A DNA stretch of 64,000 nucleotides from Siphonodentalium dalli (lineage: Eukaryota > Mollusca > Scaphopoda > Gadilida > Siphonodentaliidae), in assembly GCA_032622095.1 (NCBI GenBank), contig CP136061.1, positions 2,728,001-2,792,000 of the forward strand, written 5' to 3'. The notes beneath the pieces were generated by a model. It ran no database searches, was not told where the DNA came from, and saw only the letters and a list, made by a program, of their open reading frames with translations. Shown piece after piece: positions 59,301 to 64,000 of the stretch. The translations under genes and the position numbers were made by a program. Position 1 is the stretch's first letter, and each line of letters opens with the position of its first letter.

Positions 59301-62300
59301 CTCAGTGTTCACTTCTGAGTATGTGATTAGTCGTAGGTCATCTGATTCAGTATGCCAGCATGCTGTTATTAGATACCTTTATATAAGCCTCAATGTTCAC
59401 TTCTGATTATGTGTTTAGTCGTAGGTCATCTGATTCAGTATGCCAGCATGCTGTTATTAGATACCTTTATATAAGCCTCAATCTTCACGTCTGATTATGT
59501 GTTTAGTCGTAGGTCATCTGATTCAGTATGCCAGCATACTGTTATTAGAGACCTTTATATAAGCCTCAATGTTCACTTCTGATTATGTGTTTAGTCGTAG
59601 GTCATCTGATTCAGTATGCCAGCATGCTGTTATTAGATACCTTTATATAAGCCTCAATGTTCACGTCTGATTATGTGTTTAGTCGTAGGTCATCTGATTC
59701 AGTATGCCAGCATGCTGTTATTAGATACCTTCATATAAGCCTCAATGTTCACTTCTGATTATGTGTTTAGTCGTAGGTCATCTGATTCAGTATGCCAGCA
59801 TGCTGTTATTAGATACCTTTATATAAGCCTCAATGTTCACTTCTGATTATGTGTTTAGTCGTAGGTCATCTGATTCAGTATGCCAGCACGCTGTTATTAG
59901 ATACCTTTATATAAGCCTCAATGTTCACGTCTGATTATGTGTTTAGTCGTAGGTCCTCTGATTCAGTATGCCAGCATGCTGTTATTAGATACCTTTATAT
60001 AAGCCTCAATGTTCACTTCTGATTATGTGTTTAGTCGTAGGTCATCTGATTCAGTATGCCAGCATGCTGTTATTAGATACCTTTATATAAGCCTCAATGT
60101 TCACGTCTGATTATGTGTTTAGTCGTAGGTCATCTGATTCAGTATGCCAGCATACTGTTATTAGAGACCTTTATGTAAGCCTCAATGTTCACTTCTGATT
60201 ATGTGTTTAGTCGTAGGTCATCTGATTCAGTATGCCAGCATGCTGTTATTAGAGACCTTTATATAAGCCTCAATGTTCACTTCTGATTTTGTGTTTAGTC
60301 GTTGGTCACCTGATTCAGTATGCCAGTATGCTGTTCTTAGAGACGTTTACATAAGCCTCAATGTTCACTTCTGATTTTGTGTTTAGTCGTTGGTCATCTG
60401 ATTCAGTATGCCAGCGTGCTGTTATTAGATACCTTTATATAGGCCTCAATGTTCACTTCTGATTATGTGTTTAGTCGTAGATCATCTGATACAGTATGCC
60501 AGCATGCTGTTGTTAGAGACCGTTATACATGTATAAGCCTCAATGTTCACTTGTGATTATGTTTTTAGTCGTATGTCATCTGATTCAGTCTGTCAGCATG
60601 CTGTTATTAGAGACCTTTATATAAGCCTCAATGTTCACTTCTGATTATGTGTTTAGTCGTAGGTCATCTGATTCAGTATGCCAGCATACTGTTATTAGAG
60701 ACCTTTATATAAGCCTCAATGTTCACTTCTAATTATGTGTTTAGTCGTAGGTCATCTGATTCAGTATGCCCGCGTGCTGTTATTATATACCTTTATATAA
60801 GCCTCAATGTTCACTTCTGATTATGTGTTTAGTCGTAGGTCATCTGATCCAGTATGCCAAGATGCTGATGTTAGAGACCTTTATATAAGCCTCAATGTTC
60901 ACTTCACATTATGTGTTAAGTCGTAAGTCATCTGATTCAGTATGTCAGCATGCTGTTATTAGAGACCTTTATTTGAGCCTCACTGTTCATTTCTGATTAT
61001 GTGTTTAGTCGTAGGTCATCTGATTCAGTATTCCAGCATGCTGTTGTTATAGACCGTAATACATGTATAAGCCTCAATGTTCACTTGTTATCATGTATTT
61101 AGTCGTAGGTCATCTGATTCAGTCTGACAGCATGCTGTTATTAGAGACCTTTATATAAGCCTCAATGTTCACGTCTGATTATGTGTTTAGTCGTAGGTCA
61201 TCTGATTCAGTATGTCCGCATACTGTTATTAGATACCGTTATATAAGCCTCAATGTTCACTTCTGATTATGTGTTTTAGTCGAAGGTCAACTGATTCAGT
61301 ATGTCAGTATGCTGCTATTAGAGACCGTTATACATGTATAAGCCTTAATGTTCACTTCTGATTATGTGTTTAGTCGTAGGTCAACTGATTCAGTATGCCA
61401 GCATGCTGTTATTAGATACCTTTATATAAGCCTCAATGTTCACTTCTGATTATGTGTTTTAGTCGTTGGTCATCTGATTCAGTATGCCAGCCTACTGTTA
61501 TTAGAGACCTTTATATAAGCCTCAATACTCACTTTTGATTATGTGTTTAGTCGTATGTCATCTGATTCAGTATACCAGCATGCTTTTATTAGAGACCTTT
61601 ATATAAGCCTCATTGTTCACTTCTGAGTATGTGTTTAGTCGTAGGTCATCTGATTCAGTATGCCAGCATGCTGTTATTAGATACCTTTATATAAGCCTCA
61701 ATGTTCACGTCTGATTATGTGTTTAGTCGGAGGTCATCTGATTCAGTATGCCAGCATGCTGTTATTAGATACCTTTATATAAGCCTCAATGTTCACGTCT
61801 GATTATGTGTTTAGTCGGAGGTCATCTGATTCAGTATGCCAGCATGCTGTTATTAGATACCTTTATATAAGCCTCAATGTTCACGTCTGATTATGTGTTT
61901 TAGTCGTAGGTCATCTGATTCAGTATGCCAGCATGCTGTTATTAGAGACCTTTATATAAGCCCCAGTGTTCACTTCTGTTTATGTGTTTAGTCGTAGGTC
62001 ATCTGATTCAGTATGCCAGCATACTGTTATTAGAGACCTTTATATAAGCCTCAATGCTCACTTTTGATTATATGTTTAGTCGTATGTTATCTGATTCAGT
62101 ATACCAGCATGTTTTTGTTAGAGACCTTTATATAAGCCTCAGTGTTCACTTCTGAGTATGTGATTAGTCGTAGGTCATCTGATTCAGTATGCCAGCATGC
62201 TGTTATTAGATACCTTTATATAAGCCTCAATGTTCACTTCTGATTATGTGTTTAGTCGTAGGTCATCTGATTCAGTATGCCAGCATGCTGTTATTAGATA

Positions 62301-64000
62301 CCTTTATATAAGCCTCAATCTTCACGTCTGATTATGTGTTTAGTCGTAGGTCATCTGATTCAGTATGCCAGCATACTGTTATTAGAGACCTTTATATAAG
62401 CCTCAATGTTCACTTCTGATTATGTGTTTAGTCGTAGGTCATCTGATTCAGTATGCCAGCATGCTGTTATTAGATACCTTTATATAAGCCTCAATGTTCA
62501 CGTCTGATTATGTGTTTAGTCGTAGGTCATCTGAATCAGTATGCCAGCATGCTGTTATTAGATACCTTCATATAAGCCTCAATGTTCACTTCTGATTATG
62601 TGTTTAGTCGTAGGTCATCTGATTCAGTATGCCAGCATGCTGTTATTAGATACCTTTATATAAGCCTCAATGTTCACTTCTGATTATGTGTTTAGTCGTA
62701 GGTCATCTGATTCAGTATGCCAGCACGCTGTTATTAGATACCTTTATATAAGCCTCAATGTTCACGTCTGATTATGTGTTTAGTCGTAGGTCCTCTGATT
62801 CAGTATGCCAGCATGCTGTTATTAGATACCTTTATATAAGCCTCAATGTTCACTTCTGATTATGTGTTTAGTCGTAGGTCATCTGATTCAGTATGCCAGC
62901 ATGCTGTTATTAGATACCTTTATATAAGCCTCAATGTTCACGTCTGATTATGTGTTTAGTCGTAGGTCATCTGATTCAGTATGCCAGCATACTGTTATTA
63001 GAGACCTTTATGTAAGCCTCAATGTTCACTTCTGATTATGTGTTTAGTCGTAGGTCATCTGATTCAGTATGCCAGCATGCTGTTATTAGAGACCTTTATA
63101 TAAGCCTCAATGTTCACTTCTGATTTTGTGTTTAGTCGTTGGTCACCTGATTCAGTATGCCAGTATGCTGTTCTTAGAGACGTTTACATAAGCCTCAATG
63201 TTCACTTCTGATTTTGTGTTTAGTCGTTGGTCATCTGATTCAGTATGCCAGCGTGCTGTTATTAGATACCTTTATATAGGCCTCAATGTTCACTTCTGAT
63301 TATGTGTTTAGTCGTAGATCATCTGATACAGTATGCCAGCATGCTGTTGTTAGAGACCGTTATACATGTATAAGCCTCAATGTTCACTTGTGATTATGTT
63401 TTTAGTCGTATGTCATCTGATTCAGTCTGTCAGCATGCTGTTATTAGAGACCTTTATATAAGCCTCAATGTTCACTTCTGAGTATGTGTTTAGTCGTAGG
63501 TCATCTGATTCAGTATGCCAGCATACTGTTATTAGAGACCTTTATATAAGCCTCAATGTTCACTTCTAATTATGTGTTTAGTCGTAGGTCATCTGATTCA
63601 GTATGCCCGCGTGCTGTTATTATATACCTTTATATAAGCCTCAATGTTCACTTCTGATTATGTGTTTAGTCGTAGGTCATCTGATCCAGTATGCCAAGAT
63701 GCTGATGTTAGAGACCTTTATATAAGCCTCAATGTTCACTTCACATTATGTGTTAAGTCGTAAGTCATCTGATTCAGTATGTCAGCATGCTGTTATTAGA
63801 GACCTTTATTTGAGCCTCACTGTTCATTTCTGATTATGTGTTTAGTCGTAGGTCATCTGATTCAGTATTCCAGCATGCTGTTGTTATAGACCGTAATACA
63901 TATATAAGCCTCAATGTTCACTTGTGATCATGTATTTAGTCGTAGGTCATCTGATTCAGTCTGACAGCATGCTGTTATTAGAGACCTTTATATAAGCCTC
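53390..64000. repeat. 2,837-bp higher-order repeat, about 4 copies, open at right end
   Basis: The marker GTTGGTCACCTGATTCAG occurs at 54361, 57464, 60301 and 63138. The last two intervals are each exactly 2,837 bp (32 monomers plus small insertions). The first is 3,103 bp, three monomers longer, and includes monomers with CACTCCTGATTATG and TTTAGTTCGTAGG at about 56,820-57,030. A second marker, AGCCCCAGTGTTCAC (59122, 61959), confirms 2,837 bp. Copies differ by only a few substitutions in the stretches I compared. The fourth copy is cut by the window end. Confidence 0.92.

Larger units (their letters stand above)
25987..64000. repeat. 88-bp satellite, main array (about 430 copies, open at right end)
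   Basis: Head-to-tail 88-bp monomers fill the rest of the window in one orientation. Conserved words are TATATAAGCCTCAATGTTCA, CTTCTGATTATGTGTTTAGT, CGTAGGTCATCTGATTCAGT and GCCAGCATGCTGTTATTAGA. Nearly every monomer has TATATAAG, a TATA-box match, and the 10-bp palindrome CAGCATGCTG. Frequent variants are GTCAGC for GCCAGC, GCATACTG for GCATGCTG, GATACC for GAGACC, GTTTTAG (+1), GATTATTATG (+3) and TTATACATGTATAAG (+6). Larger duplications are layered on the monomers and listed separately. ORFs of 60-107 codons in the plus strand are repeat by-products. No interspersed gene or mobile element was seen in 38 kb. Confidence 0.98.

Noticed and set aside
25987-64000. CRISPR array
   Set aside because: The repeats are contiguous 88-bp monomers with no unique spacers, no cas genes are present, and the setting is an animal genome.

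Overview
This window is non-coding-rich animal (metazoan) genomic DNA, most likely from a mollusc and probably a bivalve. The evidence is one intron-flanked exon of a scavenger receptor cysteine-rich (SRCR) domain, a tRNA-headed SINE whose body resembles a repeat I recall as common in bivalve and gastropod genomes, degenerate interspersed repeats of a type I also associate with bivalves, and no bacterial-style gene packing. The species cannot be named from this sequence alone.

Layout. 1-3487: satellite with a 43-bp monomer, interrupted by a 246-bp non-satellite segment that recurs at the right edge of the array. 3729-4740: no recognisable gene. 4740-6609: a 61-bp minisatellite split by a 1,255-bp inverted-repeat DNA transposon flanked by TAA (PIF/Harbinger-like, non-autonomous). 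6681-6980: the SRCR exon, the only convincing protein-coding sequence. 7180-9500: degenerate repeats, a four-copy 130-bp array flanked by two copies of a dispersed repeat, and a SINE with pol III A- and B-box matches. 9500-11186: single-copy-looking DNA. 11187-13840: satellite with a strict 50-bp monomer, about 53 copies. 13841-16920: single-copy-looking DNA. 16921-18179: a detached block (about 14 copies) of an 88-bp satellite. 18180-25986: AT-rich DNA with several minor tandem repeats, a cluster of short palindromes and one exon-like open frame on the minus strand. 25987-64000 (window end): the main 88-bp satellite array, about 430 monomers, with nested higher-order duplications of 175, 1,584, 1,862, 2,837 and 3,003 bp.

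Three apparently unrelated satellites occupy about 70% of the window, so it reads as heterochromatin-like DNA surrounding an isolated exon. Most open reading frames here are by-products of tandem repeats: the 43- and 88-bp monomers are not multiples of three, so one ORF passes through all three frames of the repeat. No operon, CRISPR array, rRNA or complete tRNA gene was seen. The least explained structures are the nested organisation of the 88-bp array, the palindrome cluster near 23.1-23.5 kb, and the boundary segment duplicated around the 43-bp array.
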